Below, piece after piece: positions 8,564 to 18,742 of a stretch of 64,000 nucleotides of DNA (the stretch's first letter is position 1; each line of letters starts with the position of its first letter). Both the position numbers and the translations under genes were made by a program. Location: contig NZ_SNZV01000001.1 of NCBI RefSeq assembly GCF_004364125.1, positions 496,001-560,000 on the forward strand. Reading direction: 5' to 3'. The stretch is from Sphingobacterium paludis. GTDB lineage: Bacteria > Bacteroidota > Bacteroidia > Sphingobacteriales > Sphingobacteriaceae. The notes under the pieces were generated by a model, which worked only from the letters and a program-made list of their open reading frames with translations, was not told the origin of the DNA and ran no database searches.

Positions 8564-9673
8564 ATGGAGAAAGCAAAAAAATTACTTCGTCTTTATATAA
8601 AGGGAGGTGCCAGTCCCGAACAACGTGCTGCGGTTGAACAATGGTACAAGCATCTGCAGGTGCCAGACAGCTCGGGTTATGGCGAAGAAGCGCGAGCCCA
8701 GCAACTAGCGGAAATACGCAAGATGTTGCCTGGTGCACCCCGCTCCACCCTTAAGGAGTGGGTAATGATGGCCGTTGCGGCCTGCATTATTTTGACAATG
8801 GCTATTCATTTACTGCATGATGATGCTAATGACCAATTTCTACCGGCCTCGGAGGTGAGTCTAGGGAATGATATCGCGCCAGGCGATACAGCAGCAACCT
8901 TAACGATGGCAGATGGAACGAAAATAAACCTCAGCGCCGACCAGGACGGCGAAATCGTCAATATAAATGGTCTCCGAATTAATAAGACAGCTGATGGCCA
9001 ACTTATTTACCAGATAGATCCAGTGGGAAATCGTCCGGCGCAGTGGAATACGCTATCGACCAGCAACGGTCAAACCTATACCATAACATTGCCCGATAAA
9101 AGCAAAGTGTGGCTCAATGCGGCTTCCAGCCTCACATACAACACGGCGTTTGCGGAAAATCAAGAGCGCCGGGTTGTCCTGCGAGGGGAGGCTTTTTTTG
9201 ATGTCTCCCCCGATAAAAAGCACCCCTTTGTTGTGGTAACGGAAAAACAAGAAATTCGGGTGGTAGGCACACAATTTAATATTAACAGCTATACAAATGA
9301 ACCGGCTGTAAGCACAACACTTGTGGAAGGCGCTATCCAAGTTTTAGCGAAAGGAAACCAGTATCAGCTGCGTCCTGGTGAACAGTGTATCAATACCGGG
9401 AGCGAAATTCGGATCGAAAAGGCTGATATCGAAAGTGTAATAGATTGGAAAGCAGGTGACTTTAACTTCCATGAGGAGGATTTTAGGAAGGCCATGCAAA
9501 AAATAGCACGCTGGTACGATGTGGAGGTCATATATGATGCTTCTTTACCGGAGCATATCGAAGCAAGGGGATGGGTATCGCGAAACAGAAATTTATCATC
9601 TGTGTTGAAGTTAATCGAATCATCGGGCCTTGTTCGTTTTAAGATTGAAGGTCGAAAAGTCTTTGTGCGATAG
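8564..9673 (+). CDS. FecR-type anti-sigma factor
   Basis: A 369-residue single-pass inner-membrane regulator. Residues 1-65 are a short cytoplasmic helical domain that would hold the ECF sigma factor. A transmembrane helix lies near 67-86 (EWVMMAVAACIILTMAIHLL). The periplasmic part contains the FecR domain (LPDKSKVWLNAASSLTYNTAF, RRVVLRGEAFFDVSPD) and ends in a DUF4974 domain (WKAGDFNFHEEDFRKAM onward). In such systems the SusC N-terminal STN domain contacts FecR to release sigma. Here the gene sits between the sigma gene and a susC with an STN domain, so the circuit is complete. Length is normal. Confidence 0.94.
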   Translation: MEKAKKLLRLYIKGGASPEQRAAVEQWYKHLQVPDSSGYGEEARAQQLAEIRKMLPGAPRSTLKEWVMMAVAACIILTMAIHLLHDDANDQFLPASEVSLGNDIAPGDTAATLTMADGTKINLSADQDGEIVNINGLRINKTADGQLIYQIDPVGNRPAQWNTLSTSNGQTYTITLPDKSKVWLNAASSLTYNTAFAENQERRVVLRGEAFFDVSPDKKHPFVVVTEKQEIRVVGTQFNINSYTNEPAVSTTLVEGAIQVLAKGNQYQLRPGEQCINTGSEIRIEKADIESVIDWKAGDFNFHEEDFRKAMQKIARWYDVEVIYDASLPEHIEARGWVSRNRNLSSVLKLIESSGLVRFKIEGRKVFVR

Positions 9674-9884
9674 CCCATCAAGCAGCATAAAAAAGAATAG
9701 TTATAAACCTATATATGTACATTATGAAACAAAGCAATTTATAACCCGAAGAAAAGTAGACCAGCAATGTATAGTACATCACTGGCCTGCGTTTGGAACT
9801 GATCGTTCGAAAACTAACTCATTCATTTGCAGTGACCCGTGCCGTGGAAAGTTGGGGTATACTGCTATAAACCAAACAGATCAA

Positions 9885-12800
9885 ATGTATAAAAAATACT
9901 CCATTATAACGGGTGTAGGTGGGACGCTATGCCTGAAAATATTGCTTACTATGCGGATAACCATGGCCATGTTTATCCTGGCCATGATGCCCCTTGCAGC
10001 GAACAGCAAAGAGCAACAGATAACGATAAATCAACAGCATGTTTCTCTCGAATCTGTTTTGAAAGAAATAAGAAAACAGAGCGGATATGATCTTATCTAT
10101 GATGGAAAAGCCATTCCGAAGCATAAAAAAATAAACGTTGCCTTCACCAATGCTACCGTGAACGAGGCTTTGGAAAAAACGTTGAAGCAGTTACCGATCC
10201 ACTATGATATCAACGACCATAGTATCACCATTCGTTACAAAAAAGGTAAGGAGCAGGTGGCTGACGTGCTCATTCGCATTCGAGGTACCGTGACAGATAC
10301 ACTCGGACAAGCTATTATGGGGGTGTCTATCGTTAATAAGGAGAGTAATGTAAGCACCTCCAGTAACGCACAAGGTGCATTTGAACTGGATGCAGATGAA
10401 GGCGACATTCTGCTGTTCACGTCCATTGGCTATCAACGCCAGGAAGTTCGCGTAGGAAGGGAGCAGCAATTACGTATCGTTCTTAAACAAGAAGAAACAG
10501 CAATGGAGCAGGTGGTTGTTACCGCTCTGGGAATTCGTCAATCCGTGAGAGCATTGACCTATAACGTGCAAGGATTTAAAGCAGAAGAGGTGACGCGGAA
10601 TAAAGATGCCAACTTTGTCAATGCATTGACCGGAAAAATTGCGGGGGTGACCATCAATGCCAGTTCATCCGGAGTAGGCGGTGCAACGCGTGTCGTTATG
10701 CGAGGTACAAAGTCTATAGCCGGCAACAATAATGCGCTCTATGTGATTGATGGTATCCCTATTCCCAATAACAATGGTGGACAATCTGAAGGCCCCTTTG
10801 CCGGCCCGGTGAGTGGGGAAGGTATTGCTAGCTTTAATCCCGAAGACATTGAAACGATTACCGCACTGACTGGCCCTTCAGCAACGGCTCTTTACGGAAA
10901 TCAAGGTGCTAACGGCGTGCTTCTCGTTACGACAAAGAAAGGAAAAGTCGGTAAGATTCGGATAAATCTTTCGCACAGTTCCGATTTTTTTTCACCTTTC
11001 GTGATGCCGCGTTTTCAGAATACCTACGGGCAGGCTAATCGCGATGAATATGCAAGTTGGGGACCGAAGTTGGCTGAGCCATCAAGCTATCGCCCACGGG
11101 ATTTTTTTCAGACCGGCTTCAACGTGTTTAATTCGGTAAGCGTAAGCGGAGGGACGGAAAAAAGCCAGACGTTATTTTCTGCTGGATCAAACAATGCGGA
11201 AGGCATTATTCGAAACAATACGTTTAACCGATATAATTTTGCGCTGCGGCACAATACACAGCTTACCGAACGCCTAACTGCGGACTTCAGCGCGATGTAT
11301 GTGAAATTAAACGACAATAATATGGTCGCACAAGGCCAATACCACAACCCCATCGTGCCGATCTATCTTTTCCCACCAGGGGATAATTTCAACACATATA
11401 AAGTGTATTCCCGCTATAACCCCGGCCGCCTGCTCAACACGCAATTTTGGCCCTATCGCGATCAGGGGCTCTCGATGCAAAACCCCTATTGGATTACGGA
11501 TGCACAGCAGGCAGGCAATAATATCGATCGCTACATGATGAGTGTAACGACCAACTATAAGGTGTTTGACTGGTTGGATGTAACAGGTCGTGTACGAATA
11601 GACAATAGTCTGACGCAAAGCGAAACGATCAGACCTGCCAGTACAAGCGGCTTGTTTGCATCAGATTTTGGGTTTTACAGCACCAACAAGACCTCCAATA
11701 AAAATACGTACCTAGACCTAATCGCCAACATTCGAAAAAATATCAGTGACCGGATCAGCTTTCGCGCAAATGTGGGTGGTAGTTACCAGCACGATGCGAT
11801 GGATGGTTTAGGAGCTGGAGGGAATCTTACTACGTTAGCTAACTATTATTCCGTTCAGGAAAATACAAGTAATCCGCCTACACAGACTTATCTCCGTACA
11901 GAATTGCAATCGGTATTTGCAACCGCACATTTCGGCTATGATAATTGGCTCTTTATGGATTTGACGGGTCGCTACGAATGGCCATCGCAACTGCCCCCCG
12001 GCGTGGCAACCACTTCCTCTTATTTTTACCCATCGGTAGGTGTGTCCGGCGTATTGAGTGATAAATGGAACGTATCACCAGATGTCATTTCTTTTGCTAA
12101 AGTGCGGTTCTCTTATGCCGAAGTTGGTAATCCGCCGCGCTTTGGCATAGCCAATGCAGTGTATCAAACGATAGACACTAGATTTCGGCCAGCACCTTTC
12201 CCAGACTACCTACCTGAGCGCACACGCTCTTATGAAGCTGGTATAGAGCTTCGCTTCCTACGCGACCGCTTATCGTTAAATGCTACGGTATACCAATCGA
12301 ACACTACGGATCAACTGCTTCAACAGCCTACGATAGCGAGTGGAATCTTTACAGATTTTTTTTACAACGCTGGGGATATACGAAATCGAGGAGTTGAGGC
12401 AACGTTATCACATCAGGGTGAATTTGGAAAACTGAACTGGACGTCTGGGCTTGTCTTCTCTTTGAACAGAAACCGTATTATGCGCCTTTCCGATGGCTTT
12501 TTAAATCCGGCAACCGGAGAGCCGTATGTGAATGAACAACGTTTGGTGAGCGGTTTAGGCGATTTTCAAAACGTATTAACAGTTGGCGGCACCATGGCTG
12601 ATTTTTATATTTCACGTGTGCTGCGCGAGGATAATCAAGGCAATCTCTGGATTAACCCAGTTGATGGGTCGATCGGACAGACAACGCTCCTAGATCGACG
12701 GTACATCGGCCGGGGCATTCCTGATTTTACATTCGGTTGGAACAACCAGTTCTCGTATAAAGGAATCGACTTGTCGTTCCTAATTGATGCACGTGTTGGC

Positions 12801-13220
12801 GGCGTTGGTGTATCCTACACCCAAGCCATTATGGATGGATTTGGTGTTTCCGAACAATCAGCTATCGATCGGGATAACGGCGGCGTTATGGTTTATGGTA
12901 CGCGCTACCCGAATGTTCAGGGCTATTACAATTTACTGGGAATGGGGGCAGATGGTATGGCTGGGTATTATATTTACAGCGCGACGAATGTACGCTTACG
13001 TGAGGCTGCAATTGGCTATACTATTCCCCGTAAATGGCTTAACGACAAGGGCCCAGAATTGCGGGTATCCGTAACAGGACGAAATCTATTTATGTTTTAC
13101 AATAAATCTCCTTTTGATCCGGAAACGACGGCATCCACCGGGACCTACGGACAAGGTATCGACTATTTTAGGCAGCCCAGCTACCGAACTTTCGGATTTA
13201 GTATAAGAGCGCAATTTTAA
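9885..13220 (+). CDS. SusC-type TonB-dependent receptor with STN signalling domain
   Basis: A 1111-residue outer-membrane importer for oligosaccharides. The N-terminus has a hydrophobic export segment (TMAMFILAMMPLAANS), an STN (secretin/TonB short N-terminal) domain near 50-110 (VSLESVLKEIRKQSGYDLIYD), a CarboxypepD-reg-like domain near 130-195 (IRGTVTDTLGQAIMGVSI) and a plug domain (VVVTALGIRQSVRALTYNVQ, FVNALTGKIAGVTI). A long beta-barrel ends in the aromatic C-terminus FGFSIRAQF. The STN domain marks it as a transducer for the upstream FecR/sigma pair. The open frame extends up to 9630 through the end of fecR, but the ATG at 9885 gives the correct signal region. The SusD partner starts 9 bases later. 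Confidence 0.95.
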   Translation: MYKKYSIITGVGGTLCLKILLTMRITMAMFILAMMPLAANSKEQQITINQQHVSLESVLKEIRKQSGYDLIYDGKAIPKHKKINVAFTNATVNEALEKTLKQLPIHYDINDHSITIRYKKGKEQVADVLIRIRGTVTDTLGQAIMGVSIVNKESNVSTSSNAQGAFELDADEGDILLFTSIGYQRQEVRVGREQQLRIVLKQEETAMEQVVVTALGIRQSVRALTYNVQGFKAEEVTRNKDANFVNALTGKIAGVTINASSSGVGGATRVVMRGTKSIAGNNNALYVIDGIPIPNNNGGQSEGPFAGPVSGEGIASFNPEDIETITALTGPSATALYGNQGANGVLLVTTKKGKVGKIRINLSHSSDFFSPFVMPRFQNTYGQANRDEYASWGPKLAEPSSYRPRDFFQTGFNVFNSVSVSGGTEKSQTLFSAGSNNAEGIIRNNTFNRYNFALRHNTQLTERLTADFSAMYVKLNDNNMVAQGQYHNPIVPIYLFPPGDNFNTYKVYSRYNPGRLLNTQFWPYRDQGLSMQNPYWITDAQQAGNNIDRYMMSVTTNYKVFDWLDVTGRVRIDNSLTQSETIRPASTSGLFASDFGFYSTNKTSNKNTYLDLIANIRKNISDRISFRANVGGSYQHDAMDGLGAGGNLTTLANYYSVQENTSNPPTQTYLRTELQSVFATAHFGYDNWLFMDLTGRYEWPSQLPPGVATTSSYFYPSVGVSGVLSDKWNVSPDVISFAKVRFSYAEVGNPPRFGIANAVYQTIDTRFRPAPFPDYLPERTRSYEAGIELRFLRDRLSLNATVYQSNTTDQLLQQPTIASGIFTDFFYNAGDIRNRGVEATLSHQGEFGKLNWTSGLVFSLNRNRIMRLSDGFLNPATGEPYVNEQRLVSGLGDFQNVLTVGGTMADFYISRVLREDNQGNLWINPVDGSIGQTTLLDRRYIGRGIPDFTFGWNNQFSYKGIDLSFLIDARVGGVGVSYTQAIMDGFGVSEQSAIDRDNGGVMVYGTRYPNVQGYYNLLGMGADGMAGYYIYSATNVRLREAAIGYTIPRKWLNDKGPELRVSVTGRNLFMFYNKSPFDPETTASTGTYGQGIDYFRQPSYRTFGFSIRAQF

Positions 13221-13229
13221 AATTTTGAC

Positions 13230-14852
13230 ATGAGCATCATGAGATATTATCAAAAATACCATAACGTTATACGAGCTTCTTTAGCTTGCCTGTTAGGCAT
13301 CGCGACACTTGCTTCCTGCACGAAGAGATACGAGGGCTACAATACAAACCCGTATTTGGCGACGCTTGAACAGCAGCTGGCCGACGGTTTCTTAGTAGGG
13401 CGGAATTTTCCAGATATGGTTAACGCAGTAATGCCCGCCGGCGATCCCGCTGGTCAAACCAATTTTATCAATAGCTATCAGCTAGCATACAGCTTGGCTG
13501 CAGACTGCTATTCGGGTTATATGGCGCAAGCGAATAACTGGAACGGCAATACAAATAACCTGACCTATGGATTTAACTTGGGTTGGGTTAACGAACAATT
13601 CAGGCTAACCGGTGTCCTTATGGCGGGCTGGACGCGGATTAGAGATGCGACGGAATTGTCTGGAGATTCGCTCCAATATTCCGTTGCCCAACTTATCAAA
13701 ATTACGGGCATGCTGCGTGTCACGGATAGTTACGGCCCCGTGCCTTACTCTCAAATTCCGACAGGTACTTTCACGCCGGCATTTGACAGTCAAGAAAGTA
13801 TATATAGGACATCCATCGCTGAATTGGGACGTGCTGCGGATATCTTGCATGCGTTGGGTGCGAATGCCGGAACGCCTTTGGCGGCTTACGACCAAATATA
13901 TTTGGGCAATTACGTACAATGGGCCAAGTATGCCAACTCGTTAAAGCTAAGGCTGGCTATGCGGATGGCCTATGTGGATCCTTCAAACGCACAGCGCTTT
14001 GCCGAAGAAGCGGTAAGCCATCCGGCTGGCCTGTTAATGACTACAACTGATGCTGCCCTGCAAAAGGCAATTCCAGGACGAAATTTTAGAAATCCAATGT
14101 TTCACTTATCGCACGGTTATAACGAATTGCGGATGGGAGCTACTATGGATTCCTATTTAAGAGGCTATAACGATCCGCGCATTGCCAGATTCTTTCAGAC
14201 CTCTGCTATCCGCCCCGGGGTTTATGTAGGCCTGCGAAGTGGCATTGAAGTCGTACCAGCTGTTTACCAACCGTTTTCAACGTTGAATGTGGCTGATGAT
14301 ACAGCGTTACCCTGGATGTACGCTTCTGAAGTATCCTTTCTACGTGCCGAAGGAGTACTACGCGGCTGGAATATGGGGGGGAGTACGGCACAAAGTTTTT
14401 ATGAAGAAGGTATACGACTGGCTTTTGCTGAACAAGGCGTCACGATGCCGGCCGATTATTTAACCAATTCTACTGCCAGACCCATTAATTATGTGGATCA
14501 CTCGGTGGGAAATCGGTACAGTATGGCTGCCCGTACTGATGTCACTATTCCATGGGAGAATGCGGGAAGTTTTGAGCGAAATCTGGAGCGCATCATTACG
14601 CAAAAGTGGATCGCTATGTATCCTAATGGTGCAGAGGCCTGGGCGGAGTTTAGGCGCACTGGCTATCCTAGGATTTTTCCCGTTGGTCTAAACAGAAGCA
14701 ATGGAACAGTCAATACGGAGATTCAGGTTCGAAGATTACCTTATCCGCTACAGCAATATCAGGAAAATGCGGCTAATGTCGCAAATGCGCTAACGCTTTT
14801 GGGCGGCCCGGATAATGGCGGTACGCGGCTGTGGTGGGATGCGAAGCCTTAA
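13230..14852 (+). CDS. SusD/RagB-type glycan-binding outer-membrane lipoprotein
   Basis: A 540-residue lipoprotein that caps the SusC transporter and delivers glycan. The lipobox LASC ends at Cys30 after a hydrophobic segment. The mature part contains NTNPYLATLEQQ, AQANNWNGNTNNLTYGFNLGW and, near the end, YPNGAEAWAEFRRTGYPRIF. The last is a signature of the SusD-like_2 subfamily, annotated as nutrient-binding outer-membrane lipoprotein. Length is normal. It starts 9 bases after susC, so translation is coupled and the pair is certain. This subfamily is often linked to GH18-containing loci, which fits the next gene. Confidence 0.94.
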   Translation: MSIMRYYQKYHNVIRASLACLLGIATLASCTKRYEGYNTNPYLATLEQQLADGFLVGRNFPDMVNAVMPAGDPAGQTNFINSYQLAYSLAADCYSGYMAQANNWNGNTNNLTYGFNLGWVNEQFRLTGVLMAGWTRIRDATELSGDSLQYSVAQLIKITGMLRVTDSYGPVPYSQIPTGTFTPAFDSQESIYRTSIAELGRAADILHALGANAGTPLAAYDQIYLGNYVQWAKYANSLKLRLAMRMAYVDPSNAQRFAEEAVSHPAGLLMTTTDAALQKAIPGRNFRNPMFHLSHGYNELRMGATMDSYLRGYNDPRIARFFQTSAIRPGVYVGLRSGIEVVPAVYQPFSTLNVADDTALPWMYASEVSFLRAEGVLRGWNMGGSTAQSFYEEGIRLAFAEQGVTMPADYLTNSTARPINYVDHSVGNRYSMAARTDVTIPWENAGSFERNLERIITQKWIAMYPNGAEAWAEFRRTGYPRIFPVGLNRSNGTVNTEIQVRRLPYPLQQYQENAANVANALTLLGGPDNGGTRLWWDAKP

Positions 14853-14915
14853 CAATCCGTAGTGTCAAAGATCCAAGGTGGACATTATTAGAACGATTAC
14901 GAAAAAAATGACAAA

Positions 14916-15953
14916 ATGAAAGATATAAGGATAATAGTATATGCATTTGTACTTGCAGGCGCACTGCTACTGGGAGCCTGCCAAAAGCAAAATTTACCAG
15001 AAGCGGAGCCTGTAGCTCGTTTGTTTCTCGAAAAAAGCGAAGAATACTATGCGAATCTACGCGCATACAAGAAAAGTGATCACCAGATTTATTTTGGCTG
15101 GTGGGGAGGCATAGGAGCGCCGGGCAATGCGGAAGCCGTTAATATCATTGATCATATACCGGATTCTGTAGACATCGTCAGTCTTTGGGGCGGGCCGCCC
15201 CAGATGGGTTCCTACAATCATGAAACCATGCAGCGTATTCGTCGACAGAAAGGGACGCGCTTTGTGATGGTGGAATTTGACGATACAGCCTTTCTGAATC
15301 GGATGGGCGACACCTCAAGCACCGCTACGAGTTCATATTCATTCGCGAACCAGTCTGATCGTGGAGATGAGCAGCTTCTTATCGGGTTCGAACTTGTGGC
15401 AACCAAATTACGTGATTTCGTGGACGAAAACCAATTGGATGGCATTGACCTAGATCATGAGCCGACTGTCTGCGGTTGTAATTGGGGATTGCTGACCGAT
15501 CAACGGAAATACGCCATGTTCATCAAAACGCTGTCGAAGTACTTCGGTCCACTTTCCGGAACGGATAGATTGCTGATTGTAGATGGGGAGTGGTATCGTA
15601 TATCTGCCGAGGCAGGGGCAGGTCTTAGCTACGCGGTATCGCAGGCTTATGGAACGACTGGCCCCACCAGCCTGCAAAGCCGTTACAATCGTGGCGTCGC
15701 TTGGTTGCCAACGCATAAATATATCGTGACCGAAAATTTTGAGGAGCGTGTGGGTTGGGAAAATGGAGGGCCTAATTACACCGATCCGGTACGAGGAGTT
15801 ATGCCTTCGCTATTCGGTATGGCGTATTGGAATCCGGTGCAGGGAAGAAAAGGAGGTATTGGCACCTACCATGCCGAATATGAATATTCCAATAATCCAG
15901 ATTATAGATGGACAAGGGCCGCTATTCAAATTTTGAATCCCGCTGTCCGCTAG
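14916..15953 (+). CDS. GH18 endoglycosidase lipoprotein (BT1044-like), probable endo-beta-N-acetylglucosaminidase
   Basis: A 345-residue lipoprotein with lipobox LLGAC (Cys22). The TIM-barrel glycosidase has the GH18 catalytic motif DGxDxDxE, seen as DGIDLDHE at residues 175-182, with Glu182 as predicted acid/base. Other segments are IYFGWWGGIGAPGN (first strand), VDIVSLWGG, and FGMAYWNP near the end. The protein most resembles the small GH18 lipoproteins of Bacteroidota PULs such as BT1044, which cleave the chitobiose core of N-glycans. Chitinase activity is the alternative, but the lack of chitin-binding modules and the neighbouring BT_3987-type domains favour N-glycan release at the cell surface. 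It lies 63 bases after susD in the PUL operon. The acceptor glycan type cannot be read from sequence. Confidence 0.85.
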   Translation: MKDIRIIVYAFVLAGALLLGACQKQNLPEAEPVARLFLEKSEEYYANLRAYKKSDHQIYFGWWGGIGAPGNAEAVNIIDHIPDSVDIVSLWGGPPQMGSYNHETMQRIRRQKGTRFVMVEFDDTAFLNRMGDTSSTATSSYSFANQSDRGDEQLLIGFELVATKLRDFVDENQLDGIDLDHEPTVCGCNWGLLTDQRKYAMFIKTLSKYFGPLSGTDRLLIVDGEWYRISAEAGAGLSYAVSQAYGTTGPTSLQSRYNRGVAWLPTHKYIVTENFEERVGWENGGPNYTDPVRGVMPSLFGMAYWNPVQGRKGGIGTYHAEYEYSNNPDYRWTRAAIQILNPAVR

Positions 15954-16041
15954 CTTGGTGTATATCCTGATGAAATTAATAGGGATAATCTTGTAAATGG
16001 GGCATCCCTGTATCATTTGACAAATTGTAAACAGTACGATC

Positions 16042-17163
16042 ATGAAACTGAACATAGTTTATTTCCTTATAAACATCTTCCTAATTGGAAGTATGTTGTC
16101 CGGCTGTAAAAGGGAAAATCCGAATACACCGTCTATTTACTTAACGATGGCCGAAACGAATCCGGTCGCCCGTTTAGCTGTAGATTCTTCAGGCGCTGCA
16201 CAGGCCATTTCGATAACATCTTCCAGTCTTGTAGACCGTGAAGTATCTGCGGAGATTCGTGTGGATACCCTTTTAATTCAGGCCTACAACGCTAAAAACG
16301 GTACGGCCTATAAAGCACTTCCGGAGGCGGCGTATTCGCTATCAGCAAATCGGGTGCGAATAACCCCAGGCACGAACGTGTCCGATGCTATTGCGTTTCA
16401 GGTACACGGAACGGAACACTTTCGAGTGGGCGAGGCCTATATGATGCCTATCACGATTCGCAGTGCCGCGGGCATGCCCGTTATCGAAGCGTCAAGAACG
16501 GTTTATCTGATCCTAAACCAAGTGATTATAACGCGTGCTGCATCGCTAACAAACAGAAACTATTTTCGAGTAGATTTTTCAACCAATAACGATGCCTTGC
16601 GGGCGATGCAAAACATCACCATGGAAACGCGTGTGATGGTAAACAGTTTTGCAACCAGTACGCCATTTATAAGTTCGGTGATGGGGCTTGAGGAGATGTT
16701 TTTGATGCGTTTCGGCGACGTAACCGTTCCTCCCAATGTGATGCAGGTAGGCGGTATCAATGTAAATTACTCGTTTACTACAAATACTTGGTACCATCTG
16801 GCAGCAGTTTACGACGGAAGCCAGATGCGGGTGTATGTGGATGGACAACTGGCGGGAAGCCTTGCCGTAAGCCGCACCATCGATTTAACCAGCATGTGGG
16901 CCGGTGGATTCCACTTTGGTTATTCTGCAGGAGGGCGCTATTTGGACGGTGCTATTAGCGAAGCAAGGATATGGTCAAGGGCGCTATCACAGGCCGAGAT
17001 TAACAACGGGCGCTGCGGCGTAGATCCAGCCAGCGCCGGTTTAATAGGGTATTGGAAATTTAATGATGCGGAAGGGCGTACAGTCCGCGATATCAGTGGA
17101 AACAACCGTGATGCGGTTGCCATGCGCGATATTGTGTGGGTGCCGGGCGTGCGCTGTGAATAG
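16042..17163 (+). CDS. Surface glycan-binding lipoprotein: BT_3987-like (DUF1735) plus LamG domain
   Basis: A 373-residue lipoprotein with lipobox MLSGC (Cys22). Residues about 35-150 form one BT_3987-like (DUF1735) beta-sandwich, with the typical phrase VDTLLIQAYNAKNGTAYKALPEAAYSL followed by ITPGTNVSDAI. Residues about 170-370 form a concanavalin-like LamG module (TNTWYHLAAVYDGSQMRVYVDG, ISEARIWSRALSQAEI, GLIGYWKFNDAEG). No catalytic motif is visible. In known N-glycan PULs such proteins sit on the cell surface and hold glycoprotein substrate for the GH18 enzyme. It lies 88 bases after the GH18 gene on the same strand. Confidence 0.88.
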   Translation: MKLNIVYFLINIFLIGSMLSGCKRENPNTPSIYLTMAETNPVARLAVDSSGAAQAISITSSSLVDREVSAEIRVDTLLIQAYNAKNGTAYKALPEAAYSLSANRVRITPGTNVSDAIAFQVHGTEHFRVGEAYMMPITIRSAAGMPVIEASRTVYLILNQVIITRAASLTNRNYFRVDFSTNNDALRAMQNITMETRVMVNSFATSTPFISSVMGLEEMFLMRFGDVTVPPNVMQVGGINVNYSFTTNTWYHLAAVYDGSQMRVYVDGQLAGSLAVSRTIDLTSMWAGGFHFGYSAGGRYLDGAISEARIWSRALSQAEINNGRCGVDPASAGLIGYWKFNDAEGRTVRDISGNNRDAVAMRDIVWVPGVRCE

Positions 17164-17217
17164 AAAGAACGAATATACTAACCGAGCCAACTGGGCTCAT
17201 GTAATGATGATGTACAT

Positions 17218-18663
17218 ATGAAAAGATATATAAAACAATGCTGTGCCAGTAGGGCGCATTGCTTGGCTCTATTGCTATCGATCGCGCTGCTGAGCAGTTG
17301 CCGACAGCATGATCTGGCCTTGCCGCAAGATTTAATTATCTATATGCCGACCGGATCAACGGCGAATAGCATGGATGCGACCTTTGTTACGGCTCGTCGC
17401 CAGGTGTTGGCCGGATCGGGAACAGCCTTTCCCGTATTGCTTACCCGGGCGTATGATCGGGATGTGCAGGTGACGGCAAGTATCGATACGTCGCTGCTTG
17501 CCGATTATGACCGGCAAAATAATACCCAGTCGCCGCGCTTTCCGGACGGTAGTTTTGCACTGGAAGGCAACGGCCAGGTGCGCATTCCCGGCGGGCAGGA
17601 GCGCTCTGTCGATTCGTTGCGCGTCACACTGGGATCGCAGGCCGCAGGCTTAGACCTGACGAAGCAGTATGTGCTACCCGTACGTTTATTGGGTACAGAC
17701 TCCAACCTGCCGTTGAGCAGTAACCGCGCAGTTATGTATCTGCGTATCAGGTTCGCGCCGATCACAATGCAGCTGAATGGCATGCCGGAAAATAGGGTGA
17801 TGGCCATTCGCATCAACAGGACACCGGCGGGTGACGTGGTAAACGGCAACCTTCAACTTACGGCAGCACTAAGTACCGTATTTGCACAGCCGTTATCCGT
17901 TGGTCTTGCAGCTCGGCAAGATTGGTTGGCCGATTATAACCAAGTCAATCAAACCCGTTATGAAGCATTCCCCGCGGGAACCTTTACCCTTAACCCGAGC
18001 ACTGTTTCTATTGGCGCTGGAGCATTGGAAGCAGCAACAGCATTTAGCCTTGCGTTGAGCAATACGACTGCTTTTGAGCCGGGTCGTGATTACATGCTTC
18101 CAGTAGGTGTTGTTGATGAAGGGCCGATACCTCCACATGAAACGCAGGGCGCTGCTTATTTTACGGTGAGCGTAGCCCTTCAAAATATTGATCCGGCGAA
18201 TCCTGCACCGTCGGGCAGTCGCGTGGATCGTAGCGGCTGGACAGCGACGGCCAGTTCGACAGATACGCAGTATGCCCCCGGAGGAATACCGGCGATGGCT
18301 TTCGATAATAATCCGGCCACCGGATGGCATTCGGCATTTGGCGCCGCAAATGTCATTTTCACGGTAGACATGCAAACCTTAAAAAACATCCGGGGGTTTA
18401 GTTTCACGCCGAGGTATTGGAATTATTTTAGTTCGGTATTCGTCTCTGCCGTGACCGCTATGGAGGTTTCCTCGAGTAATGATGGTGTTAATTGGCTAGT
18501 ACAAGGTTCCTATTCCGGCAGCATGCCGGGCGGTACAGCTAGCAATCCTCAGCTCCGGAATTTGAGTTTCTATACAGCGGTACAGGCGCGCTACTTCCGG
18601 TTTAGGATTACGCAATACGGACAGTATATGCCTGGATTTGGCGAATTATATGCTTTCGAATAA
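17218..18663 (+). CDS. Surface glycan-binding lipoprotein: two BT_3987-like domains plus F5/8C domain
   Basis: A 481-residue lipoprotein with lipobox LLSSC. Two BT_3987-like (DUF1735) sandwiches follow one another, around residues 35-180 (ASIDTSLLADYDRQNNTQSP) and 185-325 (RQDWLADYNQVNQTRYEAFP). Both keep the Tyr-Asn/Asp-rich strand-turn typical of the family. A C-terminal F5/8 type C (discoidin) domain near 335-481 contains GGIPAMAFDNNPATGWHSAF and ARYFRFRITQYG. No catalytic residues are visible, so it is probably a second substrate-capture protein beside the LamG protein. It is the last gene of the PUL, followed by a terminator. Confidence 0.88.
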   Translation: MKRYIKQCCASRAHCLALLLSIALLSSCRQHDLALPQDLIIYMPTGSTANSMDATFVTARRQVLAGSGTAFPVLLTRAYDRDVQVTASIDTSLLADYDRQNNTQSPRFPDGSFALEGNGQVRIPGGQERSVDSLRVTLGSQAAGLDLTKQYVLPVRLLGTDSNLPLSSNRAVMYLRIRFAPITMQLNGMPENRVMAIRINRTPAGDVVNGNLQLTAALSTVFAQPLSVGLAARQDWLADYNQVNQTRYEAFPAGTFTLNPSTVSIGAGALEAATAFSLALSNTTAFEPGRDYMLPVGVVDEGPIPPHETQGAAYFTVSVALQNIDPANPAPSGSRVDRSGWTATASSTDTQYAPGGIPAMAFDNNPATGWHSAFGAANVIFTVDMQTLKNIRGFSFTPRYWNYFSSVFVSAVTAMEVSSSNDGVNWLVQGSYSGSMPGGTASNPQLRNLSFYTAVQARYFRFRITQYGQYMPGFGELYAFE

Positions 18664-18710
18664 GATGTAAAGCCGATCGGCTGTCTATTTGTTTAGGTAG
18701 CCGTTTGTTG

Positions 18711-18742
18711 AAAAGCGTCCGGTAGGCTGCCGGCGCTTTTTC
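18711..18742 (+). terminator. Intrinsic terminator of the PUL operon
   Basis: Stem arms 18711-18722 (AAAAGCGTCCGG) and 18730-18741 (CCGGCGCTTTTT) pair with a one-base bulge and end in a T-run. It lies about 50 bases after the last PUL gene. Confidence 0.8.

Noticed and set aside
17893..18375. Open frame of 160 codons on the minus strand
   Set aside because: It lies inside the F5/8C lipoprotein gene and its composition shows no domain.
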